A stretch of DNA of 64,000 bases from assembly GCF_019599465.1 (NCBI RefSeq), contig NZ_RKLR01000007.1:1-64000 (forward strand), read 5' to 3'. Under the pieces are notes generated by a model, which worked only from the letters and a program-made list of their open reading frames with translations, did no database searches and was not told the origin of the DNA. Below, piece after piece: positions 10,024-19,499 of the stretch. Made by a program: the position numbers and the translations under genes. The DNA is from Haloarcula rubra. GTDB taxonomy: Archaea; Halobacteriota; Halobacteria; Halobacteriales; Haloarculaceae. Each line of letters starts with the position of its first letter. Positions within the stretch are counted from its first letter, which is position 1.

Positions 10024-10141
10024 CTCCGCGTTCGCCCGCGTGCGAGTCTCTCGCGCGGACCGAAGGAAGGAGTAGGCTAATGTACAGCCAGTTGTTAGCA
10101 TCACTCATCATGTCCACCCGTGCGGATGGGCGTTCTGACCT

Positions 10142-11485
10142 ATGAGCGAGAGAGACGTATCCCCCACTGGCAGTCCGTACGCACCGCACACGCCGGCCGA
10201 GACGGCGGCGATGCTCGACGCCATCGGCGTCGACGACGTCGAAGCGCTGTTCGACGTGCCCGACGCGGTCGCCTTCGACGGCGACTTCGGCATCGACGCC
10301 CACGGCGAGCGTGAGACACGCCGGGAGGCGGTCCGCCTCCTCCGGCGCAACGACGACCTGACCGAGTTTCTCGGGCGGGGCCACTACGACCACTACGTGC
10401 CGAGCGTCGTCGACGACCTGTCGAAGCGGTCGGAGTTCCTGACCTCCTACACGCAGTACCAGCCAGAAGTCGCACAGGGGTTCCTGCAGGCCCTCTTCGA
10501 GTACCAGTCGATGCTGGTCGAACTGACGGGACTGGGCGTCGCCAACTGCTCGATGTACGACGCCGCGACAGCTCTGGGCGAAGCGGCGACGCTCTCCCAG
10601 CGAGTCCGTTCGGTGTCGGGCGACCGGATTCTGGTCCCCGAGCACCTGCGGGACGGGAAACGCGCCGTCCTGGAGAACTACGCCGACGGCCCGGACCTCT
10701 CCGTCGAGTCGTACCCGATGGCCGACGGACAGGCCGACGTCGACGCACTCGCGGAGACGGCCGACGAGGACGTGGCGATGGTGTACGCCGAGACGCCCAG
10801 CGTTCGGGGCGTCGTCGCGGAGCGTCTCGCCGACGTGGGCGACGTGACCGACGACCACGACGCCCTGTTCTGTCTCGGGTCGGACCCGGTCGCACTGTCT
10901 CTCCTAGAGCGCCCGGCCGACGTGGGCGCCGACGTGGTGGTCGGCGACGCCGCCTCACTGGGTATCGGTACCGCCTACGGGTTCGGCCTCGGGATGTTCG
11001 TCACTCGCGAGGAGTACCTGCGACAGGTCCCGGGGCGTCTGGTCGGTGCCAGCGACGACGCCGACGGCCGGCGCGCCTACACCCTCACGCTCCAGACCCG
11101 CGAACAGCACATCCGCAAGGAGCGGGCCACCTCGAACATCTGTACGAATCAGGCGTGGGTCGCGCTCCGCACCGCGATGCACGCGGCGTGGCTGGGCCCG
11201 CAGGGACTGGTGGACCTCGCCGAGGAGTGCGTGACGCGCGCCCGTGACCTCGCGGCAGAACTCGACGACGTCGTCGGCTTGCAGGCCCCGGTCCACGACG
11301 GCCACCACTTCCGGGAGTTCGTCGCCCACACCGACCAGCCAGCGCGGGCGGTCGTCGAGGACCTCGCGGCGCGCGGCTACGCCGTCCACGCCGTCGACGA
11401 ACACCTGATTCAGGTGTGCACGACGGAGGTGACCGCCGCCGAGGAAGAGGCGTTCGTCGAGGCGGTCGCGGAGGTGGCGGCGTGA
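10142..11485 (+). CDS. gcvPA: Glycine dehydrogenase (decarboxylating) subunit 1
   Basis: A 447-residue protein forming the N-terminal half of the split P protein. [20 protein letters not shown] and [18 protein letters not shown] are diagnostic of GcvPA. This half keeps the aminotransferase-like fold but lacks the PLP lysine, which is in GcvPB. The gene is 118 bases after gcvH. A TATA-like ggctaatgtac in that gap could give an additional promoter. The TGA overlaps the GTG of gcvPB (GTGA). Confidence 0.95.
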   Translation: MSERDVSPTGSPYAPHTPAETAAMLDAIGVDDVEALFDVPDAVAFDGDFGIDAHGERETRREAVRLLRRNDDLTEFLGRGHYDHYVPSVVDDLSKRSEFLTSYTQYQPEVAQGFLQALFEYQSMLVELTGLGVANCSMYDAATALGEAATLSQRVRSVSGDRILVPEHLRDGKRAVLENYADGPDLSVESYPMADGQADVDALAETADEDVAMVYAETPSVRGVVAERLADVGDVTDDHDALFCLGSDPVALSLLERPADVGADVVVGDAASLGIGTAYGFGLGMFVTREEYLRQVPGRLVGASDDADGRRAYTLTLQTREQHIRKERATSNICTNQAWVALRTAMHAAWLGPQGLVDLAEECVTRARDLAAELDDVVGLQAPVHDGHHFREFVAHTDQPARAVVEDLAARGYAVHAVDEHLIQVCTTEVTAAEEEAFVEAVAEVAA

Positions 11486-12906
11486 AGTACGACCAGGCCC
11501 GCTGGACCGACGACGGAGACGAGCGCTACGAACCGCTGCTCTCCGAGAAGGCCAACCGCGAGGTAGAGGTCGAGGACTCGCCGCTCCCCGACGACCTGAC
11601 GCGGGACTCGCTGGAACTGCCCGACCCCGCCGAACCGGAACTGGCACGGCACTACACGCGCCTCTCGCAGATGAACTACGGCGTCGAGAACGGGCCGTTC
11701 CCGCTCGGTTCGTGTACGATGAAGTACAACCCGTCGTTCACCGAGGACGTCTCGCGGCGGGCCGAGGCCGCGGTCCATCCCGACCGTCCCGACAGCACCG
11801 TGCAGGGGACGCTCGCGCTCTGTCACCGCCTGCAGGACTATCTGGGCCGTATCGGCGGGATGGACGCGGTGACGCTCCAGCCACCCGCCGGCGCGGCCGG
11901 CGAGTTCACGGGCATCCAGATTGCGAAGGCCTACCACCAGCACAACGACGACGAGCGCTCGGAGGTGGTCATCCCCGACTCCGCCCACGGCACGAACTTC
12001 GCCACGGCGGCGATGGCCGGGTACGACGTGGTCGAACTCCCCAGCGGCGACGACGGCCGGGTCGACCCCGAGGCACTGGAGGCGGCCGTCGGCGAGGAGA
12101 CGGCGGCGCTGATGCTCACCAACCCCAACACGCTGGGTCTGTTCGAGCGAGACATCGAACGGATTGCCGACGTCGTCCACGACGCCGGCGGGTTGCTGTA
12201 CTACGACGGCGCGAACCTCAACGCCCTCCTCGGCCGCGCGCGACCGGGCGACATGGGGTTCGACGTGATGCACTACAACGTCCACAAGACGTTCGCGACG
12301 CCCCACGGCGGCGGCGGGCCGGGTGCCGGCCCGGTCGGCGTCACCGACGAGCTAGCGCAGTTCCTGCCGGACCCACACGTGCAGTCCAGCAAGGGCGGTT
12401 ACGAGTACTACACGCCCGACCACTCCATCGGCAAGGTCCACGGCTTCTACGGCAACTGGCCGGTGTTGCTGAAGACGTTCGCCTACGTCACCCGACTCGG
12501 CGACGCGGGACTGGCCGACGCCAGCGCGAAGGCGGTGTTGAACGCAAACTACCTCGCCGAGCAGATTCCCTACGAGGTACCGTTCGGCCCGTTCCACCAC
12601 GAGTTCGTCGCGAGCGCCAGTCCGCAGGACGCCGCCGACGCCGCCAAGCGGATGCTCGACCACGGCGTCCACCCGCCGACGACGAAGTGGCCGGAGATCG
12701 TCGACGAGGCGCTGATGACCGAACCGACGGAGGCCGAGAGCAAGCGCTCGCTGGACCAACTGGCGGCGGCGTTCTCGGCGGTCCACGACGAGGACGACGA
12801 GACGCTGGCGTCGGCGCCCGAGCGGACGGCCGCCGGACGCATCGACCAGGTCGAGGCGGCGCGGAACCCGCGACTCTCGTGGCAGGCGCTCGATTCTGAA
12901 ACCTGA
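11482..12906 (+). CDS. gcvPB: Glycine dehydrogenase (decarboxylating) subunit 2
   Basis: A 474-residue PLP subunit that decarboxylates glycine with GcvPA and loads the aminomethyl group onto GcvH. Lys269 in [16 protein letters not shown] is the expected PLP lysine. [14 protein letters not shown] and [11 protein letters not shown] are family signatures. GTG at 11482 was chosen because it overlaps the gcvPA stop and homology begins with [10 protein letters not shown]; the same frame is open for 22 codons upstream but only as gcvPA shadow. Confidence 0.95.
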   Translation: MKYDQARWTDDGDERYEPLLSEKANREVEVEDSPLPDDLTRDSLELPDPAEPELARHYTRLSQMNYGVENGPFPLGSCTMKYNPSFTEDVSRRAEAAVHPDRPDSTVQGTLALCHRLQDYLGRIGGMDAVTLQPPAGAAGEFTGIQIAKAYHQHNDDERSEVVIPDSAHGTNFATAAMAGYDVVELPSGDDGRVDPEALEAAVGEETAALMLTNPNTLGLFERDIERIADVVHDAGGLLYYDGANLNALLGRARPGDMGFDVMHYNVHKTFATPHGGGGPGAGPVGVTDELAQFLPDPHVQSSKGGYEYYTPDHSIGKVHGFYGNWPVLLKTFAYVTRLGDAGLADASAKAVLNANYLAEQIPYEVPFGPFHHEFVASASPQDAADAAKRMLDHGVHPPTTKWPEIVDEALMTEPTEAESKRSLDQLAAAFSAVHDEDDETLASAPERTAAGRIDQVEAARNPRLSWQALDSET

Positions 12907-12918
12907 TAATCTGGGCCG

Positions 12919-12928
12919 AGTTTATTAG
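12919..12928 (+). promoter_or_regulatory. TATA-like box of the large sensor kinase gene
   Basis: gtttattagt, about 35-43 bases before the ATG at 12962. It is the only A+T-rich tract in the 55-base spacer after gcvPB, so the kinase gene probably has its own promoter. Confidence 0.4.
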
Positions 12929-12961
12929 TGCAGGGCCCTCGCTTACGATGTAACCACCAGC

Positions 12962-15900
12962 ATGTCCGAGCAGTTCGTCGTCTTGCACGTCCGTCCCGCC
13001 ACTGTGGCCGACGGTGTCACCTCGCTCTCGCTCTCGGCGGGCCCCGCCGCCGAGGTGACGTCGGTCACGTCTCGCGATGCAGCCCTCGACACCGCGGCCG
13101 CCGTCGACCCCGACGTCGTCGTCTGCGAACACGTCCCCGGCGCTGGCCTCGACGGCCTCGCCGTTCTCGACGCACTCACCGACCGGCATCCCGACGTTCC
13201 GGTGTTGCTGTGTACGCCCGACCCAGACGGCAGCGTGGCCGCCGAGGCGACGCGCCGCGGCGCCACCGAGTACGTCCCCCGGAGCGAGACGGACCCGGTC
13301 GAGCGGATTCGGGCGGTACGGACCGGACGGGACGGCCCCGAGAGAGAGACGGACGACACCGACGCCGCCGCCCCGTCGTTGCCGAACGACCTCTCGGCGT
13401 CGTTCGACGCCATCGCCGGGAGCGTCTCGGACGCCATCGTCACCATCGACGCCGACAGCACCGTCGTCTACGCCAACGAGTACCTCTCGGACCTGACCGG
13501 CTACGACCGCTCGGAGCTGGTCGGCGAACCGTTCGTGAAGCTCATCCCCGAACACCTCCGCTCGGCCCACGAGGCGGGGGTCGCCCGGTATCTGGACACC
13601 GGCGAGAAGTCGCTGGACTGGGACTACCTCGAACTCCCACTCGTCGACGCCGACGGGACGGAACTGACGGTGTCGGTCTCCTTCGGCGACTTCGAACGCG
13701 GCGGCGAGTGGTACTGTACGGGCGTCATCCGGAACATCTCCGAGCGCAAGGCGCGCGAACAGCGACTGGCGGAGACCAACCAACGACTCGACCTCGCACT
13801 GGACGGCACGGACACGGGCGTCTACGAGTGGGACCTCGGGACTGGCGACATCGTCTGGGACGAGGCGACCGCGGCCCTGTTCGACACGACGCCGGAGGCG
13901 TTCGGCGGGACCGTCGAGGACTTCTACCGGTACGTCCACCCGGACGACCGCGAGGCCCTTGAAGACGCCTTCGAGGCCGCCCGAGAACGCGGCGAGCAGT
14001 ACGAGGCGGAGTTCCGGACGCTCGTCGACGGCGAGACGCGCTGGATTCACACCGACGGCGTCGTCGAGGAACGCGACGCACAGGCCCCGCGACTGGTCGC
14101 CATCGCCACCGACATCTCCGAACAGAAGAAACGGGAGCGCGAACTCCAGACGAACAACGAGGCGTTGCGGGAACTGACGCGACTGGCGACGCGCGACGAC
14201 CTCACCAACGCCGAGACAATCGACGCGGTGCTCGAACTCGGCGCCGAGCGACTGGACATGCCGGTGGGGTACATGAACCGCATCGACGACGAGGACTACG
14301 AAGTCGTCCAGGTCGTCGGCGACAGCGACGTGATAGAGGCCGGTCTGACGACGGAACTGGCGAACACGTACTGCAAGCGCATCGTCGAGACGGGCGAGAC
14401 GCTCAGCATCCTCGACGCCCCAGCCGAGGGGTGGGCCGGCGAACCGGCCTACGAGATGAGCGGGTTCGCCTGTTACTTCGGCGGTGGGATTCACGTCGAC
14501 GGCGAACTGTACGGCACGCTGTGTTTCGCCGACGAGGAGCCACGGTCTGAACCGTTCAGCGAGGGTCAGCGGACGTTCGTCGAACTCCTCGTCGAGTGGG
14601 TCAGTCGGGAACTCGAACGGCGTCTGCGGGAGGACGAACTCGAACGCTACGAGGACATCATCGAGGCCGTGGACGACGGCGTCTACGCGCTCGACGACGA
14701 GGGCAACTTCGAGTTCGTCAACGGGGCGATGACCGACCTCACGGGCTACGACGAAGACGCGTTGTTGGGTACGTACACGGGAGCGGTCAAGAACGACGAG
14801 AGCGTCGAGCGCGCGGAGTCGGTCATCCGGGAGATGCTGTTCGGTGACCGCGACGACGAGGCCACCTTCGACCTCGACATCCAGCGGGCCGACGGGACCT
14901 CGTTCCCGGCCGAGGACCACATGACGCTCCTCTACGGCGAGGACGACGCGTTCGTGGGGAGCGCCGGCGTCATCCGGGACGTCACCGACCGCGTCGAACG
15001 CGAACGGGAACTCCGCGAGGCACGCCAGCGCATCCAGCAGATACTGGACCGCATCGGCGAGGCCTTCTTCGCCGTCGACGACACGTGGGAACTCACCTAC
15101 TGGAACCACCGCGCCGAAGAGGTCCTCGGGCGAGACGCCGAGACGGTGATGGGCGAGAACCTCTGGGAGATGTTCCCCGAGACCGTCGGGTCCACGTTCT
15201 ACGAGGCCTACCACGAGGCGATGGAGACGCAAGCGCCGGTCTCCTTCGAGGAGTACTACCCGCCCGTCGAGAGGTGGTTCCGGGTCAACGCCTACCCCTC
15301 GGAGAACGGGCTCTCGGTGTACTTCCACGACATCACCGACCAGAAGGAACGCGACGCGAAGCTCTCGGGCCTCCTCGAAACCACGCGGTCCCTGATGCAG
15401 GCTCACACCGCGGAGGCGGTGGCCGAGACGGTCGTCGAGGCCGCACGGGCACAACTCGGGTTCGACCTCAATCTCGTCAGACTCCACGACCCGGAGACGG
15501 ACACCTTACAGCCAGTCGTGGGGTCCAGTTCACTGCCCGAGCGACCGGTGTACGACGCCGACGAGGCGTTCCCCGGCGAGGCGTTCCAGCGCGGCGAGAC
15601 CGTCCGGGTCGACGATTTCGCCGAGGTCGGCGAGTACGACAACCGCCACGCCGAGGCGGCGATGTACGTCCCCATCGGCGACCACGGCGTGCTCAGCGTC
15701 GCCGCCGCGGAGACGAACAACTTCGACGACGCCGACGTCTCGGTCGCCGAAATCCTCGCGTCGAACGCCGCCGCCGCGCTGGACCGCGTCGAACGTGAGG
15801 AGGACCTCCTGCGCTACGAGACGGCCGTCGAGAACGTCCGTGACATGGTGTACGTCCTAGACGAGGAGGGGACCTTCCAACTCGTCACCGAACCGCTCGC

Positions 15901-17200
15901 CGACTGGTTAGGCTTCGACCGAGAGGAGATGTTCGGGCAGCATCCACGGTCCGTGCTGGACGACCACTCCGTGGCCGCCTTCGAACAGGGCATCCGTGAC
16001 CTCCGACAGCAGACCGACGACGGGTCGATACAACTGGAGACGTCGCTGGTCACGGCCGACGGCGTCGAGCGCCCGGCCGAGATAGAGGTGTCGCTCATCG
16101 ACGACGACGTGTTCCGGGGGACGGTCGGGGTGGTCCGGGACCTGACCGAACTCAAACAGGCCCGGGAAGAACTCCGCGACGAGCGTGACCGCTTCTCCTA
16201 CCTGTTCAACAACCTCCCGGACGCCGTCGTCGAGACGGAGTTCACAGGGGACAGGCAGGCGGTGCGCTCGGTGAACCCCGCGTTCACCGAGGTGTTCGGG
16301 TTCGACCACGCGGCGGTCCTCGACCGGGAACTGACGGACCTCATCGTCCCGCCCGACGAGGCCGCCCGGCTGGAGGCCGACCGTCTCGCGGAGGCCAACG
16401 CGACCGGCGAGTCGGTGCAGGCCGAGATACGCCGCCGGACCGACCACGGGTTCCGTGACTTCCTCTACCGGGGGATCCCCTACCAGCGCGACGACGGCCG
16501 CATGTGGGGCTTCGGCATCTACACGGACATCACCGAACAGAAAGAGCGCGAGCGCAGACTCGAAGTGCTCAACCGCGTACTACGCCACAACCTCCGGAAC
16601 GACCTCACCGTGGTGATGGGGCTGGCAGACGAGTTGGCCGAGCGACTCGACGACGAGACGCGACTCTCACTGGTCGAACGACTCCAGCGGAAGGCCGCCG
16701 ACGTGGCCTCGGTCAGCGACCGGGCCCGCGACATCGAGCGTGCCGTCCGCCGGGACGACGCCGGGACGAAACCGGTGGATGTCCCCGACGCCGTGGCCTC
16801 GCTGGTCGACACCTACGAGGCGGAGTACGGGGGGCACATCGAGACGACCATCCCGTCGGTCGAGGCGTCGGCCGCAGACGGACGCTTTACGCGCGTCGTC
16901 GGCGAGTTACTGGAGAACAGTCTCGAGTACGCCGGGCCGGACCCGGCCATCACCGTCGCCGTCGACGTGACCGCCGACCGCGTCTCGGTGACGGTGGCCG
17001 ACGACGGGCCGGGGATTCCCGAGCACGAACTGGACGTCGTGACTGGCGACGAACCGATCACGCAGTTGAGTCACGGCAGCGGCCTCGGCCTGTGGCTGGT
17101 CATCTGGGTGACGGAGTCCTACGGGGGAACGGTGACGTTCGGCGAGTCGGCGACGGGTGGCACGTCGGTCACGCTCGACCTCCCACGGACGGACGTCTAG
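12962..17200 (+). CDS. Giant sensor histidine kinase with receiver-like, six PAS and two GAF domains
   Basis: A 1412-residue soluble kinase with no membrane helix. Approximate order: receiver-like domain 1-115, PAS 145-260, PAS 275-390, GAF 403-553, PAS 560-675, PAS 690-795, GAF 808-946, PAS 951-1063, PAS 1076-1190, dimerisation/phosphoacceptor helix 1200-1263 and ATPase domain 1303-1412. His1209 in VLRHNLRNDL is the phosphorylated residue; ELLENSLEY, DDGPGIP and GSGLGLWLV are ATP-site boxes. PAS and GAF domains bind small ligands, haem, flavin or sense redox, but the signals cannot be told from sequence. The convergent receiver gene three bases past nothing but its stop is the obvious partner. 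Confidence 0.9.
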   Translation: MSEQFVVLHVRPATVADGVTSLSLSAGPAAEVTSVTSRDAALDTAAAVDPDVVVCEHVPGAGLDGLAVLDALTDRHPDVPVLLCTPDPDGSVAAEATRRGATEYVPRSETDPVERIRAVRTGRDGPERETDDTDAAAPSLPNDLSASFDAIAGSVSDAIVTIDADSTVVYANEYLSDLTGYDRSELVGEPFVKLIPEHLRSAHEAGVARYLDTGEKSLDWDYLELPLVDADGTELTVSVSFGDFERGGEWYCTGVIRNISERKAREQRLAETNQRLDLALDGTDTGVYEWDLGTGDIVWDEATAALFDTTPEAFGGTVEDFYRYVHPDDREALEDAFEAARERGEQYEAEFRTLVDGETRWIHTDGVVEERDAQAPRLVAIATDISEQKKRERELQTNNEALRELTRLATRDDLTNAETIDAVLELGAERLDMPVGYMNRIDDEDYEVVQVVGDSDVIEAGLTTELANTYCKRIVETGETLSILDAPAEGWAGEPAYEMSGFACYFGGGIHVDGELYGTLCFADEEPRSEPFSEGQRTFVELLVEWVSRELERRLREDELERYEDIIEAVDDGVYALDDEGNFEFVNGAMTDLTGYDEDALLGTYTGAVKNDESVERAESVIREMLFGDRDDEATFDLDIQRADGTSFPAEDHMTLLYGEDDAFVGSAGVIRDVTDRVERERELREARQRIQQILDRIGEAFFAVDDTWELTYWNHRAEEVLGRDAETVMGENLWEMFPETVGSTFYEAYHEAMETQAPVSFEEYYPPVERWFRVNAYPSENGLSVYFHDITDQKERDAKLSGLLETTRSLMQAHTAEAVAETVVEAARAQLGFDLNLVRLHDPETDTLQPVVGSSSLPERPVYDADEAFPGEAFQRGETVRVDDFAEVGEYDNRHAEAAMYVPIGDHGVLSVAAAETNNFDDADVSVAEILASNAAAALDRVEREEDLLRYETAVENVRDMVYVLDEEGTFQLVTEPLADWLGFDREEMFGQHPRSVLDDHSVAAFEQGIRDLRQQTDDGSIQLETSLVTADGVERPAEIEVSLIDDDVFRGTVGVVRDLTELKQAREELRDERDRFSYLFNNLPDAVVETEFTGDRQAVRSVNPAFTEVFGFDHAAVLDRELTDLIVPPDEAARLEADRLAEANATGESVQAEIRRRTDHGFRDFLYRGIPYQRDDGRMWGFGIYTDITEQKERERRLEVLNRVLRHNLRNDLTVVMGLADELAERLDDETRLSLVERLQRKAADVASVSDRARDIERAVRRDDAGTKPVDVPDAVASLVDTYEAEYGGHIETTIPSVEASAADGRFTRVVGELLENSLEYAGPDPAITVAVDVTADRVSVTVADDGPGIPEHELDVVTGDEPITQLSHGSGLGLWLVIWVTESYGGTVTFGESATGGTSVTLDLPRTDV

Positions 17201-17568
17201 ACGGCGTCTCGGATGCGGTCGGCGAGGGCGCTGTACTGCTCGGTGCCGGTCCCTTTCTGGACGAACGCGGTCACCCCGGCCTGCGTGGCCGCTGGCTGTA
17301 CGTCCCCCGGTTCCCGCGCGCTGAACAGGAAGAAGGGGAGCGACTCGTCCTGTTCGCGAATCGCCGCACACAGCTCCAACCCGTCGAGTCGCGGCATCTT
17401 GAGGTCGCTGACGACGGCGTCGTACTCGCCGGTCAGCGCCATCTCGAGAGCCGTCTCGGGGTCGGCCTCGCTCGTCACGGAGAGGTCGTCTTCCTGACCG
17501 AGGAACGTCTCCACGATCTCGAGTACGTCACGGTCTTCGTCGACCAGTAGGACCTCCAGACTCATCAT
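17197..17568 (-). CDS. Receiver-only response regulator
   Basis: A CheY-like protein of 123 residues (122 if the second ATG is used). Asp10 and Asp12 form the acidic pocket, Asp55 in VVSDLKMP is the phosphoacceptor, Ser83 in FLFSAR is the switch residue and Lys105 in FVQKG is the conserved lysine. There is no output domain, so it acts through protein contacts or as a phosphorelay step. The stop codons of this gene and of the sensor kinase overlap convergently, and the kinase is the likely partner by proximity. The longer in-frame start at 17703 was rejected because its first 45 residues are not receiver-like and overlap the next gene. Confidence 0.88.
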   Translation of the reverse strand: MMSLEVLLVDEDRDVLEIVETFLGQEDDLSVTSEADPETALEMALTGEYDAVVSDLKMPRLDGLELCAAIREQDESLPFFLFSAREPGDVQPAATQAGVTAFVQKGTGTEQYSALADRIRDAV

Positions 17569-17603
17569 ACAGTAGTTCCGGCCCGAGGTGGTAAAACTCC
17601 CGG

Positions 17604-17810
17604 TCACTGCATCTCGTCCAGCGGGACGAACGCCGACCGGTCGGCCGTGAGCCACGTCGACATCCGTGGCACGCCGGAGAGGCCGGGCGGGTACATCGTA
17701 CATCGGTCGGACCCGTCGGCGTACTGCACGACCGTCAGGGACAGTTCGACGTCTAGGTCGTCGGGACCACCGCGTGCGTCACCGGTCACCCAGTCCGGGT
17801 CGAGGCTCAT
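17604..17810 (-). CDS. Small conserved haloarchaeal protein (DUF7511-like)
   Basis: A 68-residue protein with a coherent acidic sequence: VELSLTVVQYADGSDRCTMY, then a C-terminal TWLTADRSAFVPLDEMQ. The pattern of a beta-rich segment, a Cys in DRCTMYP and the ending FVPLDEM matches what I recall of the DUF7511 family. No function is known to me. It precedes the response regulator on the same strand by 35 bases and could be co-transcribed with it. Confidence 0.7.
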   Translation of the reverse strand: MSLDPDWVTGDARGGPDDLDVELSLTVVQYADGSDRCTMYPPGLSGVPRMSTWLTADRSAFVPLDEMQ

Positions 17811-17883
17811 TGGCTCTATCCGACGGGTCGTCCATCACGGATAAAACGCCTGCTAAGAGCTCTCTATACGGCTATTGAGCCGT

Positions 17884-18054
17884 CTATGCGGTCTGTCCGG
17901 TGTCGACTTCGCCGTCGATGCGGACGAAGCCATAGTCACACTCGGGGCAGTGCCACTTGACCTTCGTCCCGAGGTGCATCGTCGTGCTGGCGACCTTCCA
18001 GAAGTCGCGGTACTCCTCACACGCCGGACAGTAGTGCTCCAGTTCGAGGCTCAT
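17884..18054 (-). CDS. Small zinc-ribbon protein (DUF7838-like)
   Basis: A 56-residue protein with two CxxC pairs, Cys9/Cys12 (HYCPACEEYRDF) and Cys36/Cys39 (WHCPECDYGFVRID), the geometry of a zinc ribbon. Such small proteins are common in haloarchaea and often conserved, usually without known function. The start at 18054 lies back-to-back with a spurious upstream extension of msrA on the other strand. Confidence 0.75.
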   Translation of the reverse strand: MSLELEHYCPACEEYRDFWKVASTTMHLGTKVKWHCPECDYGFVRIDGEVDTGQTA

Positions 18055-18157
18055 GCACTACGGTTCTGTACGGCCCCAATTGAAGGTCCCGGTTTCGGCC
18101 GGTTCGCGGTCCCACCGGCACCCGAAGACGCAAACCGCTCGCGCCCGTCCCGCCCGT

Positions 18158-18826
18158 ATGGGACGACCGGACCGGGAATCGACGCGACCGACCGCACTGG
18201 CACTAGACGCCGCGGCGCCGCGGCCCGAGGCCACAGAGACGGCGACGTTCGGCATGGGCTGTTTCTGGGGACCGGACGCCCGCTTCGGCGCCATGCCCGG
18301 GGTCGTCCGAACGCGCGTCGGGTACGCGGGCGGGAACGACCCAGACCCGAGTTACTACTCGCTCGGCGACCACACGGAGGTCGTACAGGTCGAGTACGAC
18401 CCCGAGGAACTCGCCTACGAGGACCTACTGGACGTGTTCTGGGCGAACCACAGTCCGTTCTCGGCGCCGCACAAGCGCCAGTACCGCGGCGTCGTCCTCG
18501 TCCACGACGACGCCCAGCGAGAGGCCGCAGAAACGTCGAAGGCGGCGCTCGAAGAGCGTACCGGCAAGACGGTCCAGACGTCGATCGAGACGCTGACGGA
18601 GTTCTACGGGGCAGAGGCGTACCACCAGAAGTACGAACTCCGGTCGACGCCGGTCGTCGCCGACGAACTCGAAGACGTCTACGGCCCGGCGTTCGTCGAG
18701 TCGACGGTCGCCGCCCGCCTCAACGGGTTCGTCGCCGGCCACGGCGACGACGACCAGCGGCGCGACCTGCTCGCCGAACTCGACCTCACCCCGGCGGCCC
18801 TCTCGGAGGTCCGCCGACGGCTCTGA
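18158..18826 (+). CDS. msrA: Peptide methionine-S-sulfoxide reductase MsrA
   Basis: A 222-residue repair enzyme reducing methionine-S-sulfoxide in proteins. The active site is Cys35 in GMGCFWG; GYAGGNDPDPSYYSLGDHTE and FYGAEAYHQKYELR are also family signatures. This is the only cysteine in the protein: the usual C-terminal resolving cysteines are absent, so recycling must use an external thiol. The ATG at 18158 was preferred to 18053 because the 35 upstream residues are Arg/Pro-rich and overlap the small zinc-ribbon gene's start. Confidence 0.9.
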   Translation: MGRPDRESTRPTALALDAAAPRPEATETATFGMGCFWGPDARFGAMPGVVRTRVGYAGGNDPDPSYYSLGDHTEVVQVEYDPEELAYEDLLDVFWANHSPFSAPHKRQYRGVVLVHDDAQREAAETSKAALEERTGKTVQTSIETLTEFYGAEAYHQKYELRSTPVVADELEDVYGPAFVESTVAARLNGFVAGHGDDDQRRDLLAELDLTPAALSEVRRRL

Positions 18827-18914
18827 CCCCGACCGGGCGGTCTCGCCGGACGCCTCGCCGCGCGCCCGAACGGTTCGCCCACGGCTATAAGAGCGTGGCA
18901 GACCCACTTCCGGT

Positions 18915-19451
18915 ATGACCATCTACACCGGCCGCGGCGACCAAGGGCAGACGGACCTGCGGACCATGGACCGCGTCTCGAAGGACTCCCGCCGCATCGA
19001 GGCCTACGGCACCGTCGACGAGGTGAACGCCCTCGTCGGGGTCGTCCGACCGACGGGCTACGACGACTTAGACGACCACCTCCGGGAGGTACAGAACCAC
19101 CTCCACATCGTGCAGGCCGACTTCGCGAACCCACAACCCGACGAGGACGACCCGCAGATAACCGAGGCCCACGTCGACGAGATAGAGGCCATCATCGACG
19201 AGGCCGACGAGGAACTGGACCCCCTGGAGTCGTTCATCCTCCCGTCGGGGTCCGAACCCGGCGCGAAACTCCACCACGCGCGGGCGGTCTGTCGCCGGGC
19301 CGAGCGCCGGTCCGTCTCGCTGGCCGCCGAGGAGGCCGGCGTCAACGAGACGGCCATCGTCTACCTCAACCGCCTCTCGGACGCGCTGTTCACTCTCGCG
19401 CGACTGGTGAACAAGCGCGAGGGCGTCCGCGAGGAGAGCCCGGACTACTGA
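18915..19451 (+). CDS. pduO: ATP:cob(I)alamin adenosyltransferase, PduO type
   Basis: A 178-residue enzyme that adds the adenosyl group to cobalamin. The N-terminal YTGRGDQGQTDLRT is the ATP-binding loop, and SRRIEAYGTVDEVNALVG and RRAERRSVSLAAEE are conserved helices. The length fits a single-domain PduO enzyme. A TATA-like ggctataagagc lies about 30 bases before the ATG. No cobalamin-using enzyme is adjacent. Confidence 0.92.
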   Translation: MTIYTGRGDQGQTDLRTMDRVSKDSRRIEAYGTVDEVNALVGVVRPTGYDDLDDHLREVQNHLHIVQADFANPQPDEDDPQITEAHVDEIEAIIDEADEELDPLESFILPSGSEPGAKLHHARAVCRRAERRSVSLAAEEAGVNETAIVYLNRLSDALFTLARLVNKREGVREESPDY

Positions 19452-19469
19452 CGACAATCTCTGCATTTT

Positions 19470-19476
19470 TCCGCGT
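19470..19476 (+). terminator. Possible T-tract terminator after the adenosyltransferase gene
   Basis: catttttcc lies about 20 bases past the stop codon and before the next gene. Short T runs can end archaeal transcripts; there is no hairpin, so this is only suggestive. Confidence 0.25.
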
Positions 19477-19499
19477 CGGGGCGTTTCGTCGAGGCAGGA

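Noticed and set aside
10024-10141. Possible glycine-sensing riboswitch between gcvH and gcvPA
   Set aside because: No glycine-riboswitch core could be recognised; the gap holds only a TATA-like tract and short repeats.
12488-15487. 999-residue minus-strand ORF opposite gcvPB and the sensor kinase
   Set aside because: Its composition is a mirror of the coding strand, it has no recognisable motif, and it overlaps well-supported genes.
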